Part shown: positions 1 to 10,471 of the stretch, one piece after another
Layout of the letters: every line of letters starts with the position of its first letter
Numbering within the stretch: position 1 is the stretch's first letter
Assembly: GCA_031264075.1 (NCBI GenBank)
Contig: JAISEO010000008.1
Span: forward strand, 1-42,185
Reading direction: 5' to 3'
Length of the DNA stretch: 42,185 nt
Origin: Coriobacteriales bacterium
GTDB taxonomy: Bacteria; Actinomycetota; Coriobacteriia; Coriobacteriales; UBA8131
Made by a program: the position numbers and the translations under genes
Notes under the pieces: generated by a model
What the model saw: the letters and a program-made list of their open reading frames with translations, nothing else
Told to the model about the DNA's origin: nothing
The model's database searches: none

Positions 1-3000
1 AGGAGTACGGTACCGGTGTGTCCGGCGAAGGCACCTCCTGCAAGGGCATCCGGGTAGTTGTCTCCCGTGGCACAGACGAGGTTGTTGAGGGAGAGTGCTC
101 CGTTAGAGTTGGCAAGGGATTTCTCCACTATGTCCACACTCGTCTCATAACGGGTATCCCCTGACCAGCGTTCTATGCTTACTCCTGTTTGGGCGAGTTG
201 GTCTTCTACGAGAGCTGGCACGGCAGCAATACCTCCGGTGATGATTATCCTCTTGAAGCCTCCACTTGTAAGAGCAGCCAGTGTTGCCTCATCAAGGCCA
301 CTTCCCGGGTAGGTATCGGGTGTGGAGAGGAATATGGGAGAGCGGGTTACATGCGCATAAGGTGAGATGGACAGTGCGTCTGCAAAGTTAAAGCCGTTGG
401 CTATGATGGCCGTGTCTCCCCAGGAGGGGTTTCCTCCTTCTGGAGTCTTTCCCTTCTCATAGATGTCAAGGGCTGTCTCTATGCGGCCTTCCCCTGAGAT
501 GCGAGATACGTTGCCTTGTCCTACTACTCCTTCCAGGGCTGCAAAGGTCTGAGGTGAGACTGCTGCCTCTCCTCCTATAATGAAGGCCTTTGTTGCACCG
601 AGGCTCTGTATCGTCTCCTGAGCCTGCGAGGTGAGGCCTCCTGTCTCGGTGAGGATGACCGGAGCACCATAGATTCCCGCAAGGCTTGAGGCGGCAAGCG
701 CGTCCGGGAAGTTCATGCCGCTTGCTACTATGACGTAGTTGGAGCTGGACCAGCCCTCCCCTACTATGGCCTGCATGGTGTCGAAGCGGTTGCCTTCGTC
801 TCCCTTGTTGCCGTCAAGGCGGGGCCAGGGCTGCTTCTCCGGCTTGTCTGGGATGCCTGGGCCCTCTGAGGCCTTGATGGTGAAGTTCGTGCGTAACTCG
901 CCCTGGTAGTTGCCTTTGCCGGTGACGATGAGCGTTGCGATGCCGACGGCCGTGTTGGAGCTGTAGCTTACGGTATAGTCGGTAGCGGGGTTAAGGGTGG
1001 TAGCGCCTTTTACTATCGAGACTTTCGGGGTGATGGCACTGCCGGTGTAGGGGTAGCCTGCGGAATCGATGCCCGTGATGGCAAAGCCTGCCGCAGGGAG
1101 GCTCAGGGCATTGATGGTGAAGTCGGTACTAAGCTCACCTGTGTAGTTGCCCTGGCCGGTCACGGTGACGGTTGCCGTTCCTGCATTTGTGTGATTAGCG
1201 TAGCTGAGGGTGTAGTCTGCTCCGAGGTCAAGCGTGGTAGCGCCTCTTGCGACGGTGATGCCCTCAGGCGTTATGGCGCTCCCTGTGTAGGCATAACCTC
1301 CGCCCTCGATACCGCCGATGGCAAAGCCCGCGCCTGCAAGGTCGAGCGCGTTGATGGTGAGCGTCGCCTCGGCGTAGTCCACGGTGATATCGTAGTTGCC
1401 CGTAGCATCACGGCCTGCACCCTCTATGAGCACGGTGGCAGAGGTGACGGGATAGCTCCCCCGGTCTTCCCCTGTCTCACGGGTGATACTGATGCCTGCG
1501 AGGCTGTCACTTCCGAGGAGACCCGGGGCTTCTCCGGTAAAGGCCGGTTCGGGCTCGCTGTAGCCCTTCTCCGCTGAGTTGACCGTGACGGTAAGGGGTA
1601 CGGGCTTGATGTCGAAGGTAGTACTGAGCCTGCCTCGGTAGTTGCCTGTTCCGGTGACGGTGAGGGTGACCTCGCCAACAGAGATGTTGTTAGGGCTGTA
1701 ACTTACCGTGTAGTCGGTGCCCCGGATGAGGGCACCCCGGTCATTGGTTACAGAGAAGCTGGGATCCCAGGCACTTCCCGTGTAGTCGTAGCCCTCTACG
1801 TCTATGCCTTCGATGTCATAGCCTGCCCCGGCAAGCTCGGTGGTGTCTTCCCAGTAGAGCTTGGGGTAGGAGTCTGCCACGTAGCGGTAGTAGGTGGTGG
1901 CATCGTCTTCGCCCGCGCGGTTGAGGGAGTCGACGAAGTCCTGGCTCTGCATGCCTGCGACGTTGGCTACGGACTGGTTGTTGGCGTCAAGTGTTCCGCC
2001 GTTGGCATAGGCTGAGATGCCCTGCAGGTAGTAGTTGTTGTGGAAGTCGATGAGACCGGAGTCATTGTTGTCACCAGAAATGGCGCCATAATTATCGTAG
2101 GCAGACTGAGCAGTAAGAACACCGGTTACATAGCAGTCCCGTAGGGATCCGTACCAGCCGCCGCCTATGAGGCCGCCGTTGTGACGGGAGTAGGTCGTAG
2201 ACACAGCACCGGTGTTATAGCAGCCTTCGATGTGCATATACTCGCCGTATCCGACGAGGCCGCCGACATAGTTCGATACCTGCTGTGTGGTGATGCTACC
2301 CTGGTTGTAGCAGTTGAGCAGGGTGAGATGCTCTGACACAGTGTTGCCAACACTGAGGCCCACCAAACCACCGACATGGCTGGCTGCGTTGCGTGTATTG
2401 CTACCGTCGGAGTTAATTACCACTTTGCTGCCGACATTCTGCAGCAGGCTGCCATAAATGCTCTCGGCCACCACACCGCTGGTATACGGCATCTTGGTGG
2501 TAAGCCTCCCATCCACCACGAAGTTCTTCAACTCGGCACGGCTTATGTAGCCGAAGAGACCCTGGTAGAAGAGGTTTTCAGTGGAAGTAGTGTCGCTGTA
2601 GTAAAGGTTGCGTATGCTGTAGCCCCTGCCGTCGAAGGTGCCGGAGAAGGGGGCGGTGTCCAGGCCTATGGGAAGCCAATTGACCTTTGTGTTGCCTGCA
2701 CCAAAGGTAGCCCCACAGACCTCAGCGAGGTCGATGTCGGCGGTGAGCTCTATGGTGCAGCCCGCGTAGCTGTTGCCGGCATTGACAGCCTGAGAGAGAA
2801 TTAACAATTCCGCGGCACTGCCGATAGTGATGGGCACGAGGGTGACGTAGGCCACATAGGAGGCCTTGGGAGCTTCCTTGACACCCTCAAAGGTATTGGT
2901 GACGACGCAGTAGTAGCCGTAGGTGCCGGGTGATAGTGTGGTAGGCGGCATAAAGCTCGTTGTGGTCTGCCCGCGCTGCGCGACATCCGTCTCGGGGTTC

Positions 3001-6000
3001 GGACTCTCACCCGTGAGGGCGTACCACTGGTAGCTGAGGGAACCCGCTCCCGGGCCTGACACAGAAGCGGCCACCTGGAGGGCCAGAGCCGCATCGCCGG
3101 TCGTGTACTGAGCGTCGGCGGGGTGTTCTGTGATGACGGGCACGGCCGGGTTGATGGCGCTCGTGACGATGAACCTGGCAGGATTACTGGTGGCGCTCGC
3201 AGAGCCTCCGCTCCAGCTGTTGGTGACGACGCAGTAGTACCAGGCCTCCCCCTCCGTTGCGGTGGGTGGAGTGTAGGTGGTGCTGGTTGCGCCTTCAATA
3301 CGCACGCCACGCTCGGTGCTCGCCGTCGTACTCCGGTACCACTGATGGGTCAGCGTGCCTGTGGCGGGGGGCTTGGTGGTGCCTGCAGGGTTTTCAGCCG
3401 CTATGCTCAGCGCTGTAGCGGTACTTCCCACCTCTGCCCAGCCGTCCTCAGGGTGTGAGGTGATGACCGGTGAGCCGAAGTCTGCCTCCCACTTGAGCAC
3501 CGGGTACAGGGCACCTTCCTTGTAGGAGAGGCCGTCCGGGTCGATTTCCTCTAAGAATGCCGCTGACTGAAGCACGTCACCAGACCTTGACTCGATGTTT
3601 TCGTTGGGGTCACCCGTGAGGCCACCTGTCCAGCTGTCCTCGTGGTAGAAAGTACGGGTGATGTTCTGCATATAGGTGTCTGCAAGGATGGCCCCGATGC
3701 TCCGGGTCGTGGGGCCCTGGCCTGCTTCCGGTTCGGTGACGGTTATCCTTGCGGTACTGTAGCAGGCATCCATGGAGTCCAGGGCGGAGGAGGAAGCCAG
3801 GAGGCCGCCGACGTAGAGCGCCGCTGTTACCGTCGAACTCAGATTTATCGTGATGCGGCCGGTGTTATAGCAGTTTTTGAAGCTGGTGTTGTCCTCCCGG
3901 CCTGCGATACCGCCCGCCCAGTATCCCGTGTCTGTGATGGTGCCCTTGTAATAGCAGGAGTCGATAACATTGCAGTCGAGATAAGAAGCCCCACCGCTGT
4001 AGCCGACGACACCGCCGACATTGAGACGGACACTTAAGGAGTTTGCGTTGATGTCCACCTCACTCCCGACATTGCGTATGGCACCTCCCACATACGGCTG
4101 GGTTGCTGAGTAGAGGGAATAGGCGACCACGCCACCGACATAGGAGGTGCCGCCGCTGGCTTCCATGGAGATAGAGCCTTTGACTACGAAGTCCCTCAGA
4201 GTGGCACCCTGTGTACAGCCAAAGAGCCCCAGGTACGACCTATTAATAGGGGCCGCATCAATGAACAGCCCGCTGATGGTGTGTCCGTTGCCGTAGAGGG
4301 AGCCTTGGAAACTGTTGGAATCGTCTTTGCCGATAGGCGTCCAGCTTGCGGTATCGGGATTACTGGCAAGGTCAATGTCGCGCGTGAGTTCAAGGACCGT
4401 ATCCGTGTAGAGGTTGCTGCCGCTGTTGACCGCATCAGCAACCGCCAAAAGCTCTGCCGGGCTGCTTATCTGAATGCCGGTCACCTGCACCTTGGCTGCA
4501 TCCGTTATCGCAGTATCAGACTTGAACTCTTCAAGCGTGTTGGTGATGACGCAGAAATAATAGAGGGTTCCCACGATGTTTGAGGGCGGGGTATAGGTTT
4601 CTGTCCTGGCATCCTTTATCGCCTCGGCAGTCTTACTGTCAAAGATATCAGTTGTGCTCTTATACCACTGGTAGCTAAGACTGCCTGCGCCGTCCTTACC
4701 CGCTACCGTAGCAACAACCGTGAGATCCGTGGCCTCAGCATGCTGGAGCAGGGACTGACTCGCGAGTGGCTGCTCGCTTATCTCAGGCTTTGCGGCGGTG
4801 GTGGCGGTGACCACGCCGAAGTAGGAGAGTGTACTGATAACGCTCTCAGAGCCTGCGGCCTCGTTGCCTCTAGCATCCCAGGTATTGCGTATCTCACAGT
4901 AGTACCAGGTGAAGCCGGGCGCTGCGGTAGACGGTGAGTAGCTCGCCTGCCGGGCACCGGTGATGAGCGCGCCGTCCGCAGTGCTGCCGGTCGTGCTCTC
5001 ATACCACTGCCAGCTGAGCGTACCCTCCTTTGCGGCCTTCTCCGTCACAGGCTTCTCAGCCACAACGCTGAGGGCTGTTGGTGTTGCTTTCTGCGTAGCA
5101 TGGGAGGAAGCCGCGGGCTGCGTGGTGATGACGGGGGTGCCGTAGGCATTCTTCTCCCAGGAGAGCACCGGGTAGCGGTTGCCTTCCTTCCAGGGGGCCG
5201 GGCTCTGTTCATCGGTGAGGGCCGCAACCTGGGCCGCGAGGCTCAACTGCGGTGCGGTGAGGACCTGGATGACCCTGTCGCCTTCCGTAGGCTCGGTGTA
5301 GTCGCTGTTGGAGCTGCCTCTGACGCAGCTCCCCAGGAGGTAGTAGAGGTTGGAGAATTGTGTGGTATTTGCGGCGAGAACCACATATCCGACAATGGCG
5401 CCCATGGTGCTCGGGTTTGGATTTTCGATGGTGCTGGCGTTATGGCTGAGCTCGCCGCTGTTGTAGCTGTTGGAGATGAGGTTGTCCGTACCGTTGTTGT
5501 GCACGTAGCCCACGATGCCACCGATGGCCCCATGGGCCTCGATGTCGCCTTCGTTGTAGCAATTGTTAATGGAGATATAGTTGTAGGCATAGCCGACAAT
5601 ACCGCCGGCGCGATAGCTGTTCGAGGTGCTCGTTGCGGTGGTAAGTATCGTGCCCCTGTTGTAGCAGCCCTCGATATACAAACGAGCGTTGGCTGTCGCA
5701 CTGGGAGTGGCTATGATGCCGCCAATATTATTGGTAAGCGAGCTGGCGATGATATCCACCTCGCTGCCCACGTTGCGGATGGTGGTGGAGGCCGTTCCTC
5801 CGCTGGCCAGGTTGGCAACGACACCGGAGATGTTCGCCGTGGTAGAAGACTCGATACGACCTTTGACGACGAAGTTCTCTATCGTCGCTGTCCTCACATA
5901 ATTGAAGATCCCTCCCGTGCCATCACTTGCACTGTGGAGCCCCGATATGGTGTGCCCCTGTCCGTCGAAGGTGCCGGTGAATGGGTAGCTGTTGGTGCCT

Positions 6001-6615
6001 ATGGGTGTCCAGGGGTTGGTGCCCGCGCTGGGGTCTTCGAGATTGATGTCATTGGCGAGTGCCACGGTAACGCCGTTGTAGGCGTTGGCGGTGTTGGATG
6101 TTACGGAGTCCGCGAATATCTTGAACTCCTCCGCATCATGTATGAGATAGGGATACTGTGCCGTGCCCTCCCCCTCGAGGTCAACGGTGACCGCGAGAGG
6201 CGTTACGGTGCCTGCTTCAGCTTCCTGGGCCGGTTCACCTACGGCAAGGGGCTCGATGAGAGCATCGAGGTTGTCCTGGGTGGTACGATCGTTGTGGGTG
6301 GTGAGTTTGTCTGATGGAGTGAGTTCGTCCTGTGGTGCCTGCGGTGATTCCCCCTGCCGTGGTGCCTGTGCTACCGGTGCGTCAGCCTCGGATGGTGAGG
6401 AGCTTTCGTCACCCGCGGCCGCACCTGCCTGCTCATCGTCTGCCAGTGCAGTTAGCGGTGAGCCCCCCCCCCCCCCCGGCTTCTGAGCCTTCCAGCACGA
6501 CAGGCTGGTCGGGGGTGGCGAATGCCACGGTAGAGGGCATTGCTATGCCCAAAGCCAATACGGTTGCGCAGATTACGCGGAGTACCTTAGCTGTTTTTGT
6601 TGACATGTCTACCAC
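1..6615 (-). CDS. Giant secreted GLUG/Ig-like/cell-wall-binding-repeat surface protein, partial, frame broken at a poly-G tract (phase OFF as sequenced)
   Basis: Likely a cell-wall-attached adhesin. A GTG at 6615 (or ATG at 6606) follows the purine-rich GGTGAGGAG and begins a signal peptide (charged start, hydrophobic core, cut near AFA|TPDQ). After the G tract at 6463-6477 the sequenced frame stops within about 10 codons. Read with one G fewer, a frame stays open from about 6462 to the left edge, over 2,100 codons without a stop. In order it shows: an acidic Pro/Ala/Gln linker (about 6180-6460); a GLUG block (5150-6140) and two Ig-like domains (4480-5140); a second GLUG block (3480-4480) and two Ig-like domains (2830-3470); a third GLUG block (1840-2830); YTG/MBG-type repeats (880-1830); then three cell-wall-binding type 2 repeats (1-840, marked by NFPDALA, NFADALS and NYPDALA). 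The C-terminus lies outside the window. Domain names are from pattern memory, not a profile search. A homopolymer read error is the main alternative to real phase variation. Confidence 0.85.
6463..6477. repeat. Poly-C tract of 15 (poly-G in the coding strand), candidate phase-variation switch of the surface protein
   Basis: Fifteen consecutive C on the plus strand encode five Gly codons about 46 codons into the surface-protein gene, just after the signal peptide. At 15 G the frame ends in ...LTANCTGRR-stop. At 16 G it ends in AHR-stop. At 14 or 17 G it joins the long downstream frame. Only one length class in three gives full-length protein, as expected of a translational slipped-strand switch. 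Confidence 0.85.
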
Positions 6616-6674
6616 TGCTCCTCACCTTGTTTGACTTTTTATTCCCTCAATGGTGAATATTCCGACAGGAACAG

Positions 6675-6703
6675 ACTATAGTTGAGGCGGGGGTGGGTGT
6701 CAA
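6675..6703 (-). promoter_or_regulatory. Sigma70-type promoter of the surface-protein gene
   Basis: On the minus strand a perfect -35 TTGACA (6698-6703) is followed after exactly 17 bp by TATAGT (6675-6680), one base from the consensus -10. Transcription would start near 6668, giving a leader of about 50 nt before the start codon. The tract at 6463-6477 lies well inside the coding region, so tract-length change would act on translation, not on this promoter. Confidence 0.8.
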
Positions 6704-6733
6704 TGACTATTTTGCGGAGGCTGCCTCGCACTC

Positions 6734-8044
6734 TTACCGGTTATCAAAGAAAGCAGTCAAATATACCGGGAGATAGATGATCTTCCCCTGCTGCACTATA
6801 TTGCCTGGCCCCAGGACATACCCGCGCTTTAGGCCATAGTTTTTCACTTGCAGGATGTTGCTGAGAGCACTGTGGCGTGTGTAGGCCTTGCCGGACTTTA
6901 CCTCAAGGGGTGTGACGGTACCATCTTTGTCCTCAATGAGAAAATCGACTTCGCCCTGCTTTTTTCCGTTGTAGTAATACAGGTTGAAGCCGTGGGCCCA
7001 GAGCTCCTGGGCAACAGCATTCTCAAACGTGCTTCCGTAGTTGATGTTCTCATTGCCACTCAGAACATCAAGGGATGCTTTTCTCAGAAAAGAACTGGTC
7101 AGTAGTCCCACGTCGGAGTAAAACAGTTTGAAGAGATTCCTCTGTTTGGAGAGAAGCAAAGGCTGGCACGGTTCATCGACATTGTAGGCGGCAATGGCCA
7201 CATCCGCCTTGATCAGCCACGAAAAATCATTTTGGTAGGAACGAAAGCGTGCGTTCTCATTAAGGTTTTTAAGTACGAACCGCTTGTTAGGATTGTTGAG
7301 CTCACTGGGTACGAGGTCATAAATCTCCTTTATGGTGAGCTTATCCTGCTCCGCATATTTGCTGATGTCCTGACGGTAGAGTCGTTTGATATCATCTTGA
7401 ACGGTTCTGGTTTTTGCAAGGTCGTTGGTAGCGAGAAATACCGATACCGCATTGGGCATTCCGCCTATAATCAGGTAGCGGTTGAAAAGATCGAGCAGTC
7501 GGGCGTGGATGAAATCATCGACTGGCTTGAGGGTCTGAAAGCATTCCTTTAGGGCTCCGAGTATTTCATCCGAAATATTGCTGGCCCAACAGAACTCTTC
7601 AAAGTCGAGCGGGTACATCTTGAGCACTGACAGATACCCTACGGGAACCGAACGGATATCGTTAAGTTCAACGCCCAGCAACGATCCGGAAAGGATATAG
7701 TCGTAGTTGCCTTCGTCAACCAGGAACTTGATGGCGGTAACGATCTCGGGAGATTCTTGCACCTCGTCAATGAAAATCAGTGTTTCGCCAGAGACGAGTG
7801 GCTGGTCGGTTGCCAATGACAGACGCATGAGAATATCGCGCGCACTCTGTGTGTTCTCAAAAACTGCCAGAAGATCAGGGGACTCTATCAGATTGATCTC
7901 GATGAAATGCCGGTAGTGGGTGCGACCGAACTCTCGTATAATATAGGTCTTGCCTGTTTGACGAGCCCCTGTCACCAATAACGCAGTCTGTGCCGGCGAA
8001 TTCTTCCATGAGGCTATAGCATCCAATGCCTTACGTTTGAGCAT
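6734..8044 (-). CDS. AAA-family ATPase with C-terminal DUF4143 domain
   Basis: A 436-residue protein of the widespread AAA_14/DUF4143 family, whose cellular role is poorly known. Walker A GARQTGKT lies about 30 residues in and Walker B LIFIDEVQ at about residues 90-96. The C-terminal region has the EVDFLIED...PLEVKSGK pattern of a PD-(D/E)XK-like nuclease fold typical of DUF4143. I chose the ATG at 8044 because GGAAGG lies 4-5 bases upstream; a TTG at 8056 in the same frame is the alternative. It stands alone, with a repeat-rich 254-bp region upstream and the surface-protein promoter just downstream. The gene is noticeably more A+T-rich than its neighbours and such ATPases are often mobile accessory genes, so it may be acquired. 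Confidence 0.85.
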   Translation of the reverse strand: MLKRKALDAIASWKNSPAQTALLVTGARQTGKTYIIREFGRTHYRHFIEINLIESPDLLAVFENTQSARDILMRLSLATDQPLVSGETLIFIDEVQESPEIVTAIKFLVDEGNYDYILSGSLLGVELNDIRSVPVGYLSVLKMYPLDFEEFCWASNISDEILGALKECFQTLKPVDDFIHARLLDLFNRYLIIGGMPNAVSVFLATNDLAKTRTVQDDIKRLYRQDISKYAEQDKLTIKEIYDLVPSELNNPNKRFVLKNLNENARFRSYQNDFSWLIKADVAIAAYNVDEPCQPLLLSKQRNLFKLFYSDVGLLTSSFLRKASLDVLSGNENINYGSTFENAVAQELWAHGFNLYYYNGKKQGEVDFLIEDKDGTVTPLEVKSGKAYTRHSALSNILQVKNYGLKRGYVLGPGNIVQQGKIIYLPVYLTAFFDNR

Positions 8045-8142
8045 GGTACCTTCCAATCTGTGAGGCCAGGAAGAGCGCTGTAAAGAGCTGCTGATCCAAA
8101 CGTCAAGCTCATGTTAACACATTATCCAACGAAAAAACCTAC

Positions 8143-8260
8143 GATTCTGCACCTTTTCCAATAGAAATAACGATGATTTTGCACCTTTTCCAACATAAAA
8201 TGGCTCTGTTTTGACACCTTTTCCGACAAATACTGGCAATGATTTTGCACCTTTTCCGAA
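8143..8260. repeat. Four direct repeats with 32-33 bp spacing upstream of the DUF4143 ATPase gene
   Basis: The core CACCTTTTCC occurs at 8150-8159, 8182-8191, 8215-8224 and 8248-8257 (start spacing 32, 33, 33). It is usually extended on the left as GATTTTGCA; the third copy reads TGTTTTGACA. The segments between copies are A+T-rich and not conserved. Even spacing near three helical turns suggests a protein-binding array, perhaps for autoregulation of the downstream gene. On the minus strand one frame also reads through the copies as an 11-residue peptide repeat (SEKVQNH-like), but I found no convincing start codon. The remainder of 8057-8310 holds nothing else I can name. Confidence 0.75.
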
Positions 8261-8310
8261 AATTGATGCGAGGACCTACGCGGTGACGCAGCGCATTTAT
8301 ACGATATTGC

Positions 8311-9069
8311 TTACTGCCAGGAGGTCTTGACGAGGCGTTCTACGGAAAGGAAGAGGCCCGCATCCTCGGCTTTGCCTTCGCTTGCCAACTTGCCCTCGTC
8401 TCCCCTCTCGCGCTCATCCTTCTCATCCTCCGCATCCTGTAGCGACAGCGGCAGGCCTTGGGGAACCGTCACCGCGAGCAGGGGCACACCGCTCTGTGCC
8501 GACAAACGCCTGAGCAGGGGCAGGGAGTCCCTGATGATGACGGGCGTCGTAAACTCGGCAAGGTGGGTATTGCCAATGAGCGCGTCAATATCGAGGGAGG
8601 CGGTGTCTGAGAGCTCCTGCAGCATCGCCAGATTGTCGTCTAAGGTCTGCGTCTCGGGCCTGCGCGTGTTGATGACCGCCACTACGAGGCGATTTTCTAC
8701 CTGGCCGATAGTGGGCGCAAAGCGTGCGAGGGCACGGGCACCGTCGGGATCGCCTCCTACGTCGAGTATGACGGGCTTTTCAAGACTGGCATGGGCTACT
8801 GCGGTCTCGATTCCCGGGGCGAGTGACGGCGCATCCAGATTGGAACCGCCAAAGACCGGGCCGAGCACCCTGATGCCTGCGTCCTGGGCCAGCTCCATGA
8901 AATCCGTAGTCCTGAAGTAGGGGTTGACCACATCGAGATCCACCAGGACCGGCGCTCTGCCCAGTTTGTGCAAGATCCACGCCATGTTGAGCGCAAGATT
9001 GGTCTTTCCGCTGCCGTAATGACCGAGAATGACGAACAGCGCATACTGTTCAATGAATGAGGCAGACAT
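8311..9069 (-). CDS. MinD/ParA-superfamily P-loop ATPase of unknown function
   Basis: 252 residues. The N-terminus has GHYGSGKTN, a Walker A of the deviant MinD/ArsA/CobQ group (residues about 16-24), followed by VLVDLDVVNPYFRT, the pattern expected for the signature Asp region of SIMIBI ATPases, and then VILDVGGDPDG, a Walker B-like strand. Residues about 210-235 form a highly charged Glu/Asp/Lys/Arg stretch, probably a loop. No membrane segment or DNA-binding domain is visible. It is the last gene of the sugar-modification cluster, 36 bp after the GtrA gene, but nothing in its sequence ties it to that pathway. Related stand-alone ATPases serve as cofactor- or metal-loading proteins; that role is not shown here. 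Confidence 0.75.
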   Translation of the reverse strand: MSASFIEQYALFVILGHYGSGKTNLALNMAWILHKLGRAPVLVDLDVVNPYFRTTDFMELAQDAGIRVLGPVFGGSNLDAPSLAPGIETAVAHASLEKPVILDVGGDPDGARALARFAPTIGQVENRLVVAVINTRRPETQTLDDNLAMLQELSDTASLDIDALIGNTHLAEFTTPVIIRDSLPLLRRLSAQSGVPLLAVTVPQGLPLSLQDAEDEKDERERGDEGKLASEGKAEDAGLFLSVERLVKTSWQ

Positions 9070-9105
9070 AGCTCGTAGAGCCTCTCAGGTAGCTGGCGCG
9101 AGGAT

Positions 9106-9525
9106 TCACCTGAACACCACCTTGCGGTAGAGCACGAAGTTCCAGCAGACGATAACCCCCATGGTGATGACTTTGGCCAGCATGGCCGGAACGCCCAGGT
9201 CTATGAGGCCAACGATGGCCACCGACGAGAAGAACTGATTCCAGGCAAACAGCACCAGGTACAGCACGAGGGAGCGCGGCAGGCTCTGAACCGACTGGAA
9301 GGTCCAGGTGCGGCTCAGCGTAAAATTGAAAACGGTTGCCGCGGTGAGTGCCACGACATTGCTCGCCACCACAAAAATACCCAGAACCTGGTAGAGCACG
9401 AAGAAGAGCACCAGTTCTATGGCCGCAGAGCTGAAGCCGACAACGAGATACCTGAGGCCCTGCCGAAACACCGTTGCCTGAGTGGCCCGTTTGGCAGCTG
9501 GCCCGGTCGAATCCTGCTCACGCAT
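9106..9525 (-). CDS. GtrA-family small membrane protein (putative polyprenyl-linked sugar flippase)
   Basis: 139 residues with about four membrane segments and the family signature near the middle (ATVFNFTLSRTWTF) and end (WNFVLYRKVVF). GtrA proteins are thought to move polyprenyl-phosphate-linked sugars across the membrane. The ATG at 9525 overlaps the end of the GT2 gene by a few bases, showing translational coupling; an upstream start at 9540 is possible. With the GT2 enzyme and the large membrane protein before it, this fits a three-part sugar-decoration system of the GtrA/GtrB/GtrC kind. Confidence 0.85.
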   Translation of the reverse strand: MREQDSTGPAAKRATQATVFRQGLRYLVVGFSSAAIELVLFFVLYQVLGIFVVASNVVALTAATVFNFTLSRTWTFQSVQSLPRSLVLYLVLFAWNQFFSSVAIVGLIDLGVPAMLAKVITMGVIVCWNFVLYRKVVFR

Positions 9526-10471
9526 CGCTCTGCCTGGCACGCGCCTCGGCCATATAGTCCTGCGTCACCGTGAGTTCGTACTGCTTGCGCCAGCCCTTGA
9601 CCGATGTGTCGAGGATAAGGCCGCAGCAGATGGCCAGCAGCCCCACAAACACAAAGCCAACGGCGAGAATGGCCGTAGGGAACCGCTCGACAAGGCCGGT
9701 ATTGAGGAAGTCGATGATGACGGTAATGCCCAGGATAACGCCTATGACGAGCAGGATGATGCCAATGAGCGAGAACAGCACCAGTGGTTTGTAGTCCTTG
9801 AACAAGCCAAGGATGGTGAGCAGGACCTTGCTGCCGTCGCTGAAGGTCGAGAGCTTGGACTCGCTGCCCTCGGGCCTGTCGCGGTACACTATGGGCACCT
9901 CGGCAAAGCGCCAGTTCTTATCAATGGTGTGGATGGTCATCTCGGTCTCAATCTCAAAGCCCTGCGAGGTAATCGGGCAGGTCTTGACATAGATACGGTT
10001 GAAGGCGCGATAGCCGGTGAGCACGTCCACGATGTTGACACCGTATATCAGGTGGATCAGAAAACGCACGAGATTATTGCCAAAATTGTGAAAGGCCCGT
10101 TTGTTCTCGTCGCGATAGGTCAGATTGGAAAGCCGGTCGCCGATGACCATATCCGCCTCGCCGGTTATCACAGGCTTGAGCAGTTCATGGACGGCCTCGG
10201 CGGGATAGGTGTCGTCGCCATCGACCAGGACATAATACTCGGCCTCTATCTCGCGGAACATCTGCCTCACCACGTTGCCCTTGCCCCGGCGAGGCTCAAA
10301 ACGTACGACGGCCCCGTGTTCCCTGGCAAGCGCGCTGGTGGCATCGCTCGAATTGTTGTCGTAGACATAGATGGTAGCCTCGGGCAGCTCGCGGGCAAAG
10401 TCGTCAACGACCTTGGCAATGGTCATCTCCTCGTTATAACAGGGAATCAGTACCGCAATATGTGACTCACT
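9518..10471 (-). CDS. Family 2 glycosyltransferase, polyprenyl-phosphate sugar (DPM1/GtrB-like) synthase
   Basis: 317 residues from the ATG at 10471, which overlaps the previous gene's stop codon; earlier in-frame starts (10477, 10528) are possible. The GT-A domain begins IAVLIPCYNEEMTIAKVV, with YDNNSSDAT and the metal-binding VLVDGDDTYPAE. The middle motif GYRAFNR and a C-terminal pair of membrane helices (about residues 220-290) are typical of enzymes that load a sugar onto undecaprenyl phosphate at the inner face of the membrane. The partners are the GtrA protein downstream and the GT-C-like protein upstream. The sugar cannot be read from the sequence. Confidence 0.88.
   Translation of the reverse strand, partial: SESHIAVLIPCYNEEMTIAKVVDDFARELPEATIYVYDNNSSDATSALAREHGAVVRFEPRRGKGNVVRQMFREIEAEYYVLVDGDDTYPAEAVHELLKPVITGEADMVIGDRLSNLTYRDENKRAFHNFGNNLVRFLIHLIYGVNIVDVLTGYRAFNRIYVKTCPITSQGFEIETEMTIHTIDKNWRFAEVPIVYRDRPEGSESKLSTFSDGSKVLLTILGLFKDYKPLVLFSLIGIILLVIGVILGITVIIDFLNTGLVERFPTAILAVGFVFVGLLAICCGLILDTSVKGWRKQYELTVTQDYMAEARARQSDA

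Noticed and set aside
5100-6314. Plus-strand 404-codon open frame over the surface-protein gene
   Set aside because: It is antisense to the well-supported GLUG/Ig frame, has no recognisable domain or ribosome-binding site, and its composition is that of a shadow frame of repetitive Gly/Val-rich coding DNA.
6433-6615. Signal-peptide frame as a separate 60-residue secreted peptide
   Set aside because: The frame ends abruptly after the G tract, and the long frame one base away continues the protein; a broken long gene explains it better.
8131-8267. Spaced repeats as a CRISPR array
   Set aside because: The repeat core is only 10-18 bp with about 15-bp spacers, and no cas genes are near.
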